DNA from: Rhodospirillales bacterium
GTDB taxonomy: Bacteria > Pseudomonadota > Alphaproteobacteria > BOG-932 > Roseiterribacteraceae
Assembly: GCA_028291365.1 (NCBI GenBank)
Contig: JAQGIE010000104.1
Coordinates: forward strand, 1-38,074
Reading direction: 5' to 3'
Length of the DNA: 38,074 nt
This document shows positions 25,966 through 34,193 of the stretch, piece after piece (position 1 is the first letter of the stretch; every line of letters begins with the position of its first letter). Made by a program: the position numbers and the translations under genes. The notes under the pieces are model-generated. The model was given only the letters and a program-made list of their open reading frames with translations, had not been told where the DNA came from and did not search any database.

Positions 25966-26763
25966 TTAAAAGCGCCGCGAAACGCCCCAATAGACCACGA
26001 GGTCGGTGGCCGCCTTGTTCAGCGGCAGATACACGCCGGCATCGAATTGCAGGTCGGGTTGCGCCAACCAGGCGATGGCGAGGTCGAACGTCTGGATCGT
26101 CGCGCTGCGGTCGCGGAATTTACGCCCGGCGTAATGCTCAGCCGAAAGCACCAGCGTGTCGGCCATGGCGTAGCTGAGATTGACGAAACTCTGCGCGTTG
26201 AAGCGCCGCGCGTCCGGATTGGTGTCGGACGCCAGCGCATCGAGCTGGACCTGGAAGCTGATCGACCAGTCCTCGTCGAGCTTGAGCGTCGCCGGCGCGT
26301 AGACGCCGAACTCGGTGCGCTTGTTCGAAATGCCGTCGCTGCCGGTCGGCAGCTTGACGTAGGGCGCGACGCCGATCGCGAGATCGCCGTCGTCATTGCC
26401 GATCAGGTTGACCTTGCCGGTCAGCACCAGATCGCTCCAGCCTGTCGCACGCTGCGTGACGCCGGAACTGCTGCTGCGCGTCCAGACATAGGTCGGCAGC
26501 GTGAGTTCGATGTCGGTGCGGTCGGTGAGGCCCAGCTTCAGGGTCGGCAACACGGTCGAGAGCGTACGGGTGCTGTCGCTGCGATCTCGATCATGCGACC
26601 AGTTGAACAGGTCGCTTTCGACCTGCCAGTGACCTGCGTCGACCGTGGTTGCCGACGACGATTTGTTGGGCCGGTCGGTCGAAAATTCGCGCAGCTCGCC
26701 ATCGGCCGCGTGTGCGACTCCGGCCAACAGGAGACAGGCCAGCGCTGACGGCATCCGGGACAT
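25966..26763 (-). CDS. Outer-membrane protein resembling the phenol-degradation MetA-pathway family
   Basis: A 265-residue secreted protein. A signal peptide (MSRMPSALACLLLAGVAHA) precedes DGELREFSTDRPNKSSSATT. The STDRP motif near the mature start, strands such as GHWQVESDLFNW and LGLTDRTDIELTLPTYVW, and the terminal phenylalanine (WGVSRRF) match the beta-barrel proteins annotated as MetA-pathway/transporter family members. The substrate is unknown. It follows the single-domain receiver gene by eight bases and so belongs to the kinase-receiver operon. It converges with kdpE, and no clear terminator is seen in the 48-base gap. Confidence 0.72.
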   Translation of the reverse strand: MSRMPSALACLLLAGVAHAADGELREFSTDRPNKSSSATTVDAGHWQVESDLFNWSHDRDRSDSTRTLSTVLPTLKLGLTDRTDIELTLPTYVWTRSSSSGVTQRATGWSDLVLTGKVNLIGNDDGDLAIGVAPYVKLPTGSDGISNKRTEFGVYAPATLKLDEDWSISFQVQLDALASDTNPDARRFNAQSFVNLSYAMADTLVLSAEHYAGRKFRDRSATIQTFDLAIAWLAQPDLQFDAGVYLPLNKAATDLVVYWGVSRRF

Positions 26764-26771
26764 GCGGCGAC

Positions 26772-27164
26772 TCAGTTGACGTGCGAATTCCAGAGCGCCT
26801 GCAGATAGCCCGGCAGCGCCATCGCGTCGAACGGTTTCGAGATCACGTCGATGGCACCCAGCTCGCGCAGGCGCGCGACTTCCTGCGGCTGCACCTTGGC
26901 GGTGATGAAGACCACCGGCGTCGCAGCGAACATGTCCATCCGGCGCAGCGCCGCAACCGTCGCCGGGCCATCCATGCCCGGCATCATGACGTCGATCAGG
27001 ATCATGTCGGGTGTGAAGCCAGGGGCCTGCGCGACCGCGTCATGGCCGTTACTGCACACCAGCAGCTCGAAGCCGCCCAGCTTCTCCAGCGACATGCGCA
27101 TCACGGTCTGGATGTCGATTTCATCCTCGACATACAGGATCCGCTTCAATGCCCGGCCGCTCAT
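26772..27164 (-). CDS. Single-domain response regulator
   Basis: A 130-residue CheY-like receiver with no output domain. The fold is complete: acidic pocket E13/D14 (YVEDEID), phosphoacceptor D58 (LIDVMMPGMDG), VFITAKV and the SKPFDAMALPGYL end. It starts within the stop of the hybrid kinase gene (ATGA, four bases), so it is very likely its partner in a phosphorelay or acts by protein contact. The following gene is an outer-membrane protein. No DNA-binding domain means the regulated process is not visible here. Confidence 0.93.
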   Translation of the reverse strand: MSGRALKRILYVEDEIDIQTVMRMSLEKLGGFELLVCSNGHDAVAQAPGFTPDMILIDVMMPGMDGPATVAALRRMDMFAATPVVFITAKVQPQEVARLRELGAIDVISKPFDAMALPGYLQALWNSHVN

Positions 27165-29788
27165 GCCGACAGTTCCTGTTGCACGGTGCGGATCCGGCTG
27201 CCGCGTTGAATCAGCGTCTCGATGGTGCGCGCCAGCAGCTCGTTGGATGTGTGTGACTTGACCAAAGCTGCGGTCACGGCGCGGGAAATGTCGCGCGGCA
27301 TCTCGTCGGCCGAGAAGATGATGACCGGCGTCGACTCAGTGCCGCCATTCAGCAGCGGCAGCAATTCCAGCCCCGACCCGTCCCGCAGCGTGATGTCGAG
27401 CAGGACCAGGTCGTAGCGATTTGCCAGCAGCAGCGCCTTGGCCTCAGTGACGCTGGTGGCGCTGACCATGTCGGCGATGTCGCGCAGCACGACCGAGGTG
27501 ACGCGCAGAATGTCGAGATCGTCTTCGACGTGCAGGATGCGCGGCTGGCGTTCGGCTCCGAGGGTGGCGCGCCGAATGCTTTCGATCAGCCTGGGCTGGT
27601 CGATCGGCTTCTGGATCCAGTCGACGATGCCGACCACGTCGCCATTGAGCTCGTCGGCGCGCTCGGTCGCGGTGATCGACACCACGACGATCGGAATTGG
27701 CGGCCCGGTTTCGCGCGTGCGGATTTCGCGGATCAACGAGATGCCATCCTGATCGGGCAGCGCCAGATCCAGCGTCATCGCCGCGTAGCTGTACCGTTCC
27801 AGCATCGACTTGGCCTGGCTCGCCGTGCGCGCGACGTCGGCTTCGTAGCCGCCCTGCAGCAGCATCATGCGCAGCAGCGTCGCGACGTCGGCATCGTCTT
27901 CGCAGATCAGCACGCGCGGGCCGGTGGAAAGCTGCTCTGCCGCCGTCGGCGCCGTGATCGCTGCGGACAAAGCGGGCAGGGTGAAAGTGAACACCGTGCC
28001 CGCCGGCGACGTGGTAAAGCCGATCGTGCCGCCATGCCGCTCGACAATGCTCTTGGCGATCGAGAGGCCGAGGCCGGTGCCACCTTTCTGGCGCGCGTCG
28101 GAGGCATCGGCCTGGGCGAACTTGTCGAAGATGCGGTTCTGGAACTCGTGCGGGATGCCGGGGCCGCGATCGCGGACTTCGAAGCGGATCGTTTCACCCG
28201 CCTCGATCAGCGCCAGTTCGACCGCAGCGCCCGCAGGCGAGTACTTGATGGCGTTCGACAGAAGATTGGCCAGCACCTGCTGCAGCCGGTCGCCGTCGCC
28301 ATAGACTTTCCCGGTTGCGCTGCCGGCCACCAGCTCGACCGTGACTCCGTAACGTTCGGCGTAGCCGCGATTGGCGTCGGCCGCCTGCCGCGCGAGTTCA
28401 CCGACGTCGAGTTGCCGGAAGTCGAAGGCGATGTGGCCGGATTCGATCTTCTCCATGTCGAGAATGTCGTTGATCAGCCGCACCAGCCGTCGCGCGTTGT
28501 TCTGCGCGATGGTGAGCATGGTGCGGGCTTCGGTCGGGATTTCGCCGGTGACGTTACCGAGCACCAGTTCGAGCGAGCCGTTGATCGAGGTCAGCGGCGT
28601 GCGCAACTCGTGGCTGACGGTCGAGACGAATTCGTTCTTGAGCTGATCGATCCGCTTGCGCTCGGTGACATCGCGCATGATGCAGATCACGATCGGCCTT
28701 CCGTCGTCATGCACCGCGCGCTGCATCGTGATCTCGACCGGAAGGGTGGTCCCGTCGGGCCGCCGGATGGTCATTTCGCGCGGCCGGTGGCCGGGGTCGG
28801 CCAGCTGCTCGCGCACGATGACGTAGAGATGATCTTCGGTCTCGGCGAAGAAGCCGCTCGCCTTGCGTCCCGTCATCCCGGCGGCGTCGCGGCCGAAGGC
28901 GAAGGCGGCGCTCGGATTCACCTCCTGCACCATGCCGGCGCCGTCGACCGTCATGATTCCGTCGGCGGCGTTGTTGAAAATGGCGCGCGACTGGCTTTCG
29001 CGCTGTTCAAGGGCACGGCGCTGCTTCTGTACCGTGTCGGCCATGGCGTTGAACGATGTCGCGAGGTCGCTGATCTCGTCATTGCCGCGCATCGCGACGC
29101 GCTGGTCGAGTTCGCCTTGGCCGAACCGCTCGGCCGCCCGGCTCAGCTTGCCGAGGCGCCGCGTCAGCGTGCGCTGCAGGAAGAAGGCGCCGAGGGCTCC
29201 AATGACGACAATGCAGCCGATGATGCCCCAGAGAACGCGGTTTGCGGTCTGCGTCTGGCTTGCGAGCCGTGCCTCTTCGATGGTGCGGAACAGGCGCTCG
29301 CCGGTGACCAGCTCGTCGATCGCATTGTGCAGCCGTGTCATCTGCGGCGCCGCTTGGTCCCGCACCACGTCGCGCGCGGCCTCGAACCCGGCATTGCGGC
29401 GCGTTTCGACCGCACGCGTCGATTGCGCCAGCGCGAGCCCCAACAGATCGCGCACGTTCGCCAACCGCGCCGGTTGCTGCGCCGCCGGCGAGTTGAGTCG
29501 TTCCAGCTCCGCCAGATCGTCCCGGACCCGCTCGATCGCCTCGCGATACGTCGCAAGGTACGAATCGTCGCCGGTGATGACGAGGCCGCGCTGCGCGTCT
29601 TCGGTGGTGAGCAGATTGGTGCGGAAGGACGCGATCGCCCGCACGAAGTTTTCCGAGCGTTCCCGGTCGCTGGTCGCGCCGCGAGTCAGCATGTTGAAAG
29701 CAATGGCGATGGCAAAGATCAGCAGGAGCATGCCGATGAAGAAGGCATAGCCCAGCCACAATTTGCGGCCGATCGTGAAGCGCGGCAT
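27161..29788 (-). CDS. Hybrid histidine kinase: CHASE3-HAMP-PAS-HK-REC-REC
   Basis: An 875-residue membrane sensor. Order: TM1 (about 11-33), CHASE3-like sensor (about 40-180, with GLVITGDDSYLATYR), TM2 (about 186-205), HAMP (206-258), PAS (260-378), HisKA with H393 (STVSHELRTPLTSI), ATPase domain (NAIKYSPAG, DRGPGIP, GTGLGLSIAKS), then two receivers with phosphoacceptors D674 (MTLDLALPDQDG) and D798 (LLDITLRDGSG). CHASE3 domains sense unknown signals outside the inner membrane. Two receivers on the kinase plus a third encoded next door suggest a multi-step relay. The histidine phosphotransfer protein is not seen here. Confidence 0.93.
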   Translation of the reverse strand: MPRFTIGRKLWLGYAFFIGMLLLIFAIAIAFNMLTRGATSDRERSENFVRAIASFRTNLLTTEDAQRGLVITGDDSYLATYREAIERVRDDLAELERLNSPAAQQPARLANVRDLLGLALAQSTRAVETRRNAGFEAARDVVRDQAAPQMTRLHNAIDELVTGERLFRTIEEARLASQTQTANRVLWGIIGCIVVIGALGAFFLQRTLTRRLGKLSRAAERFGQGELDQRVAMRGNDEISDLATSFNAMADTVQKQRRALEQRESQSRAIFNNAADGIMTVDGAGMVQEVNPSAAFAFGRDAAGMTGRKASGFFAETEDHLYVIVREQLADPGHRPREMTIRRPDGTTLPVEITMQRAVHDDGRPIVICIMRDVTERKRIDQLKNEFVSTVSHELRTPLTSINGSLELVLGNVTGEIPTEARTMLTIAQNNARRLVRLINDILDMEKIESGHIAFDFRQLDVGELARQAADANRGYAERYGVTVELVAGSATGKVYGDGDRLQQVLANLLSNAIKYSPAGAAVELALIEAGETIRFEVRDRGPGIPHEFQNRIFDKFAQADASDARQKGGTGLGLSIAKSIVERHGGTIGFTTSPAGTVFTFTLPALSAAITAPTAAEQLSTGPRVLICEDDADVATLLRMMLLQGGYEADVARTASQAKSMLERYSYAAMTLDLALPDQDGISLIREIRTRETGPPIPIVVVSITATERADELNGDVVGIVDWIQKPIDQPRLIESIRRATLGAERQPRILHVEDDLDILRVTSVVLRDIADMVSATSVTEAKALLLANRYDLVLLDITLRDGSGLELLPLLNGGTESTPVIIFSADEMPRDISRAVTAALVKSHTSNELLARTIETLIQRGSRIRTVQQELSA

Positions 29789-29877
29789 CTGTTCTGGACT
29801 CCCGCGAGGTCTCTGTATTTCGCGGCGAGAGCCTGACGTGTGTGACGGAACTTCGCAACTCGCCCGTGCAGGGCGAT

Positions 29878-30411
29878 TCAGCCTGGCGTCTGGAGAATGA
29901 ACGCCTTGGCCTCGTCGAGCAGGCGCTTGGGATCGCCCGAACAGCCGAAATTCATGTCACTTTCACTGACGGTGCGCGGCTTGCGCCCGTCCGCACCGGT
30001 CCACGTCTTTACGATCGCGTTACCATCATTGTGGCCCAGACACACGCCGACGACACCGTGCTTGCGGTCGATCAGCACCGCGTAATTCTCGCTCGGACAG
30101 GCGTGGCGGCGGCAACCTTGGACGAGAAAGAAATCGCCGTCCCGCGCCACCGGCGACACGGTCGTCCAGCGCGTGCGCATCTTGGCCAACGGCGCCGCAC
30201 CGACCAGCTTCGTGACGCCTTGGGCGAAGCCGCGCTGCGTCAGCAGGGTGGTGGCGCCGACCTTCTCGGTCGGCGCCTTGTCCTGCCAGCGTTCGATCGT
30301 ATCCGGCCATGCGCCGGCCCGGACTTGATCCGGGCTGTGGGCCGGTGCCGCTGCCAGCAGCAGCGGCATGACCAGCAGCAGCGCAGCGAGACGAATCAGA
30401 AGCGGGTCCAT
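29878..30411 (-). CDS. Secreted protein, possibly Ivy-like, of unknown function
   Basis: A 177-residue protein with a signal peptide ([20 protein letters not shown]) and a cysteine-bearing core, FFLVQGCRRHACPSENYAVL. The CxxHxC pattern followed by strands recalls Ivy-type lysozyme inhibitors (CKPHxC), but overall similarity cannot be confirmed. A palindromic repeat, CCCGGACTTGATCCGGG, is read in-frame just after the signal peptide as part of HSPDQVRAGAWP. ATG at 30411 overlaps the stop of the upstream mutase gene by one base (TGATG), which suggests coupling. The longer open frame to 30552 shadows that gene. Confidence 0.6.
   Translation of the reverse strand: MDPLLIRLAALLLVMPLLLAAAPAHSPDQVRAGAWPDTIERWQDKAPTEKVGATTLLTQRGFAQGVTKLVGAAPLAKMRTRWTTVSPVARDGDFFLVQGCRRHACPSENYAVLIDRKHGVVGVCLGHNDGNAIVKTWTGADGRKPRTVSESDMNFGCSGDPKRLLDEAKAFILQTPG
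30318..30334. repeat. Palindromic repeat inside a coding region
   Basis: CCCGGACTTGATCCGGG, two six-base arms around CTTGA, the same sequence as in element copies A (11501-11519) and B (19801-19819). Here it is in-frame in the secreted protein gene 29878-30411, between the signal peptide and the mature core. It shows the palindrome can occur outside the larger elements. Confidence 0.65.
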
Positions 30412-31790
30412 CAGAAGGTGGTGGGCGCCTCGATGCCGCTTTGTTTCAATTGTGCAACCAGAAGCTTCTTCAACCGGCCCAGCCCTTCTTCGCTCGACGC
30501 TTCGGCGCGCGCCACCAGCACGTCCTGCGTGTTCGAAGCGCGCAGCAGCCACCAGCCGTCCGGCGTCTTCACGCGCACGCCGTCAATGTCGTTGACTTCG
30601 ATGCCGTCGGGCGACGCGGTAAGGCGCTGCTTCACTTCTTTGACGACGTCGAACTTGCGGCTCTCATCGACCTGGAAGCGGGTCTCGGGCGTATTGAATA
30701 CTTTGGGCAGCTTGTCGACGAGGTCGGCGAGCTGCTTGCCCGACTTCGACACCAGCGACAGCAGGCGCACGCCGCAATAGAGCGCGTCGTCGAAGCCGTA
30801 CCATTTGTCGCCGAAGAAGATGTGCCCCGACATTTCGCCCGCCAGCGGCGCGCCGGTCTCGGCCATCTTCGCCTTGAGCAGCGAATGGCCGGTCTTCCAC
30901 ATCACCGGCTGACCGCCGAGGCGCGCGATCTCGTCGAACAGGACCTGGCTCGCCTTGACGTCGGCGATGATCATCGCGCCGGGATGCGTGGCGAGCACTT
31001 CGCCCGCATAGATTGCCAGCAGCTGGTCGCCCCACACGACGCGGCCCTTGCCGTCGATGGCGCCGATGCGGTCGCCGTCGCCGTCGAATCCGATGCCGAG
31101 ATCGGCGCCCTTCGCCGCGACAACGCGCTTCAGGTCGACGAGATTTTCTTCGACCGTCGGATCGGGATGGTGATTGGGGAACGTGCCGTCGATATCGTCG
31201 AACAGCAGCGTGTGCGTGCCCGGCAGCTTCCTGGTCAGCCGGCGCAGAATTTCGCCGCTGGCACCGTTGCCCGCGTCCCACACGACGTTGAGATTCTTCG
31301 GGCCCTCATAGTCCTTCAGCAGGCGCTCGACATACACGTCCTGAATGTCGAGGTCTTCGATCGCGCCCTGGCCGGTCGCGTACTTGCCGCTTGACGCGAC
31401 CTTGCCCAGCGACAGGATCGCTTCGCCATACACGGGGCCCGTGTAGAGCGTCATCTTGAAGCCGTTATAGTCGGGCGGGTTGTGGCTGCCGGTCACCATG
31501 ACGCCGGCGTCGGCCTGCAGATGCTTGACCGCGAAATACAGCATCGGCGTCGGGCCCAGCCCGACGCGTTTGACGTTCACGCCGGTCGACAGCAGGCCCT
31601 CGGCAAGCGCCGCAGCGAGCGACGGCGACGACAGGCGTCCGTCGTATCCGAGACAGATCGTCTTGCCCGCCCCGCCGACCATGGTGCCGAACGCGCGACC
31701 GATCGCGGCGGCGTCTTTGACCGACAGCGTCTTGTCGACGATTCCGCGAATGTCGTACTCGCGAAGAACGGTGGAATGAAATTCGTGCAT
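30411..31790 (-). CDS. Phosphomannomutase/phosphoglucomutase
   Basis: A 459-residue alpha-D-phosphohexomutase that interconverts hexose 1- and 6-phosphates (mannose and/or glucose), supplying precursors for nucleotide sugars. Motifs: REYDIRG at the start, the phosphoserine loop [14 protein letters not shown] with S102, the metal site [10 protein letters not shown] (D236, D238, D240), the sugar-binding loop GEMSGHIFF, and the phosphate-binding end RASNTQD. The GEMSGH loop is typical of bifunctional PMM/PGM enzymes. It lies 45 bases after ugd on the same strand and near galU, which fits synthesis of glucose 1-phosphate for UDP-glucose and UDP-glucuronate. Confidence 0.94.
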   Translation of the reverse strand: MHEFHSTVLREYDIRGIVDKTLSVKDAAAIGRAFGTMVGGAGKTICLGYDGRLSSPSLAAALAEGLLSTGVNVKRVGLGPTPMLYFAVKHLQADAGVMVTGSHNPPDYNGFKMTLYTGPVYGEAILSLGKVASSGKYATGQGAIEDLDIQDVYVERLLKDYEGPKNLNVVWDAGNGASGEILRRLTRKLPGTHTLLFDDIDGTFPNHHPDPTVEENLVDLKRVVAAKGADLGIGFDGDGDRIGAIDGKGRVVWGDQLLAIYAGEVLATHPGAMIIADVKASQVLFDEIARLGGQPVMWKTGHSLLKAKMAETGAPLAGEMSGHIFFGDKWYGFDDALYCGVRLLSLVSKSGKQLADLVDKLPKVFNTPETRFQVDESRKFDVVKEVKQRLTASPDGIEVNDIDGVRVKTPDGWWLLRASNTQDVLVARAEASSEEGLGRLKKLLVAQLKQSGIEAPTTF

Positions 31791-31800
31791 GGTCCTAATT

Positions 31801-31884
31801 CCCCGCGAAAGCGGGGATCCATTCTTGTTTGTGAGTTATTTTACGACGCGAAGCGCGGCTGCATGGGTCCCCGCTTTTGCGGGG
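31801..31884. repeat. Two-arm palindromic repeat over the ugd 3' end
   Basis: Left arm 31801-31822 (core CCCCGCGAAAGCGGGG) and right arm 31863-31884 (core CCCCGCTTTTGCGGGG) are inverted with two mismatches around a 40-base centre. Each arm also folds alone. The ugd stop (31836-31838) is in the centre, so the repeat codes for the last residues of ugd, including PAKAGTH. The layout is like that of the unit at 3610-3681, but the sequence is diverged. Confidence 0.75.
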
Positions 31885-33197
31885 AGCGATACGGCGGGGC
31901 GGCCGATCGAGCGATAGTCGAAGCCCGCCTGCGCCATGTCGGCGAGGTTGTAGATGTTGCGCAGATCGACCAGCACGGGCTGGTTCATCAGCTGCGCCAC
32001 GCGCGGCAGCTGCAGCGCACGGAACTCGTTCCACTCGGTCAGGATGGCGGCGACGTCGGCGCCTTCCACCGCCTTGTACGCGTCGTCGACCCATTCGACG
32101 CCGGGCAGCAGCTTTTCCGCTTCGTGCATGCCGGCGGGATCGAAGGCGCGCACGCGCGCGCCGGCCGCCTGCAGCGCCGGAATGATGTCGAGCGCCGGTG
32201 CGTCGCGCATGTCGTCGGTGTTGGGCTTGAAGGTGACGCCGAGAATGCCGACCACCTTGCCGGCCAGGTTGCCACCGCCCGCTTCGATGATGCGTTCGGC
32301 CATGGCGCGCTTGCGCTTGTCGTTGATGTCGACGACGGCGGCGACGATGCGGACCGGGCTGCCGTAATCCTCGGCCGTGCGCACCAGCGCGATCGTGTCC
32401 TTGGGAAAGCACGAACCACCGTAGCCGGGACCGGCATGCAGGAACTTGCGTCCGATGCGGCCGTCGAGGCCGATGCCCCGCGCCACGTCATGCACGTCGG
32501 CGCCGACCTTTTCGCACAGATCGGCGATCTCGTTGATAAAGGTGATCTTGGTCGCGAGGAACGCGTTGGCCGCGTACTTGATCAGCTCGGCCGCTTCGAG
32601 CGTGGTGAAGACGATCGGCGTCTCGATCAGATAGAGCGGCCGGTAGAGCCGCCGCATCACTTCCTTGGCGCGGTCGCTCTGGCAGCCGATCACGACGCGA
32701 TCGGGCCGCATGAAGTCGGTGATGGCGGCGCCTTCGCGCAGGAATTCGGGGTTCGAACAGACGTCGAAATCGGCGTCGGGCCGTTCGGCGCGCACGATGC
32801 GCTCGATCTCGCGCGCGGTACCGACCGGCACCGTGCTCTTGGTCACGATCACCGTGTAGCCGGTCAGGTTGCGCGCGATGTCTTTCGCCGCGGCATAGAC
32901 ATAGCTGAGATCGGCGTGACCGTCGCCGCGGCGCGACGGCGTGCCCACCGCGATGAACACCGCCGCCGCGCCGGCCACGGCGGTGGCGATGTCGGTGGTG
33001 AAGGTGAGGCGGGCGGCCTTGGCGTTCTTGGCCACCAGATCGTCGAGCCCGGGCTCGTAGATCGGAATCTCGCCATTCTTCAGACGGTCGATCTTGCCCT
33101 GGTCAAGATCGACGCAGGTGGTCTCGGTGCCGAATTCAGAAAAGCAGGCACCCGAAACGAGGCCGACATAGCCGGTGCCGATGACGGCGATGCGCAT
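31836..33197 (-). CDS. ugd: UDP-glucose 6-dehydrogenase
   Basis: Oxidises UDP-glucose to UDP-glucuronate with NAD+, for envelope polysaccharides. The 453-residue product has the Rossmann start MRIAVIGTGYVGLVSGACFS, the KSTVPVGT segment, the catalytic-cysteine loop GYGGSCFPKDT, and the C-terminal domain with FDPAGMHEAEKL and LTEWNEFRAL. The last residues, after DYRSIGRP, come from the palindromic repeat at 31801-31884 and look like an added tail. The order galU-ugd-mutase on one strand suggests a nucleotide-sugar group. Confidence 0.95.
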   Translation of the reverse strand: MRIAVIGTGYVGLVSGACFSEFGTETTCVDLDQGKIDRLKNGEIPIYEPGLDDLVAKNAKAARLTFTTDIATAVAGAAAVFIAVGTPSRRGDGHADLSYVYAAAKDIARNLTGYTVIVTKSTVPVGTAREIERIVRAERPDADFDVCSNPEFLREGAAITDFMRPDRVVIGCQSDRAKEVMRRLYRPLYLIETPIVFTTLEAAELIKYAANAFLATKITFINEIADLCEKVGADVHDVARGIGLDGRIGRKFLHAGPGYGGSCFPKDTIALVRTAEDYGSPVRIVAAVVDINDKRKRAMAERIIEAGGGNLAGKVVGILGVTFKPNTDDMRDAPALDIIPALQAAGARVRAFDPAGMHEAEKLLPGVEWVDDAYKAVEGADVAAILTEWNEFRALQLPRVAQLMNQPVLVDLRNIYNLADMAQAGFDYRSIGRPAVSLPAKAGTHAAALRVVK

Positions 33198-33270
33198 GGC
33201 GCTTTCTCCGCTAGAGCGTTTTGCGGCCAGCTAGATGGCGCTGCCGTACAAAACGCGACCTAAGATGAGG

Positions 33271-33297
33271 AGGTCACGATCCGACGGATCGTGACCT
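33271..33297. repeat. 27-bp palindrome across the galU stop
   Basis: AGGTCACGATCCG (33271-33283) and its exact reverse complement (33285-33297) are separated by one A. The galU stop (33296-33298, minus strand) lies in it. The centre GATCCG-A-CGGATC resembles the terminator at 8710-8736. It probably acts at the 3' end of the galU message, but it lacks a clear T tract. Confidence 0.65.
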
Positions 33298-34180
33298 AAA
33301 GAAGTTGCTTCAGGCACGCGCGAAGCTTGTCCGCCATCTCGGGCCGCTTCAACGCGAACGCGATGTTGGCCTCGAGGAAGCCAATCTTGTCGCCGCAATC
33401 GAACGTCTGCCCGTCGAACTTGTATCCGTGGAAAGGCTGCTTCCCGACGAGGCGCAGCATTGCGTCCGTCAGTTGGATCTCGCCGCCGGCGCCGGCTTCC
33501 TGCCGATCGAGATGCTCGAACACCTCGCCCTGGAGAATATAGCGGCCGGTTACCGAGAGGTTCGACGGCGCTTCTTCGGGCTTGGGCTTTTCGACCAGCC
33601 CCAGCACTTCGACGGCGCGGCCCCAGGGGCCAGTCGCTTCCTTGCCGGGTTTGAGGATGCCGTAGCGGTTGGTGTGTTCGCGCGGCACTTCGTTGACCGC
33701 GATCACGTTGCCGCCCAGCTCGTCATAGGCTTCGATCATCTGCGCCAGACAGGGCTTGTCGGACAGCACGACGACGTCGGGCAGCAGCACCGCGAACGGC
33801 TCCCTGCCGATCACGTGACGGGCGCACCACACGGCGTGGCCGAGGCCCAGCGGCGCGTGCTGGCGGGTGAAATAAAGATGGCCCGAGCCGATTTCGGTGT
33901 CGGCGAGCATCGCCAGCTCGGCCGTCTTGCCGCGGCGCTGGAGGTTCTCGGTCAGCTCGGGGTGCAGGTCGAAATGGTCTTCCAGCACGTCCTTGCCGCG
34001 CGAAGTGACGAAGACGAATTCCTCGATCCCGGCGGCGCGCGCCTCTTCGACCGCGTTCTGGATCAGCGGCTTGTCGACCAGGGGCAACATCTCCTTGGGC
34101 ATCGCCTTGGTGGCGGGCAGGAAACGTGTGCCGAGGCCGGCAACGGGAAAGACGGCCTTGCGGACGGGCGGAAACTTCAT
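33296..34180 (-). CDS. galU: UTP-glucose-1-phosphate uridylyltransferase
   Basis: GalU joins UTP and glucose 1-phosphate to UDP-glucose, the substrate of Ugd. The 294-residue product starts MKFPPVRKAVFPVAGLGTRF followed by LPATKAMPKEMLPLVDKPL, the nucleotidyltransferase signature. Later motifs are FVFVTSRGK, VLLPDVVVLSDKPC and GYKFDGQTFDCGDKIG. ATG at 34180 fits the family; the longer frame to 34234 has no support. It starts 13 bases after the mipZ stop, so galU may be cotranscribed with mipZ. Confidence 0.95.
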   Translation of the reverse strand: MKFPPVRKAVFPVAGLGTRFLPATKAMPKEMLPLVDKPLIQNAVEEARAAGIEEFVFVTSRGKDVLEDHFDLHPELTENLQRRGKTAELAMLADTEIGSGHLYFTRQHAPLGLGHAVWCARHVIGREPFAVLLPDVVVLSDKPCLAQMIEAYDELGGNVIAVNEVPREHTNRYGILKPGKEATGPWGRAVEVLGLVEKPKPEEAPSNLSVTGRYILQGEVFEHLDRQEAGAGGEIQLTDAMLRLVGKQPFHGYKFDGQTFDCGDKIGFLEANIAFALKRPEMADKLRACLKQLL

Positions 34181-34193
34181 GGGAAACCTGTAT

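Noticed and set aside
27530-29836. 768-codon plus-strand open frame
   Set aside because: Antisense to the hybrid histidine kinase, which has complete and ordered domains. The plus-strand product has low complexity and no motif.
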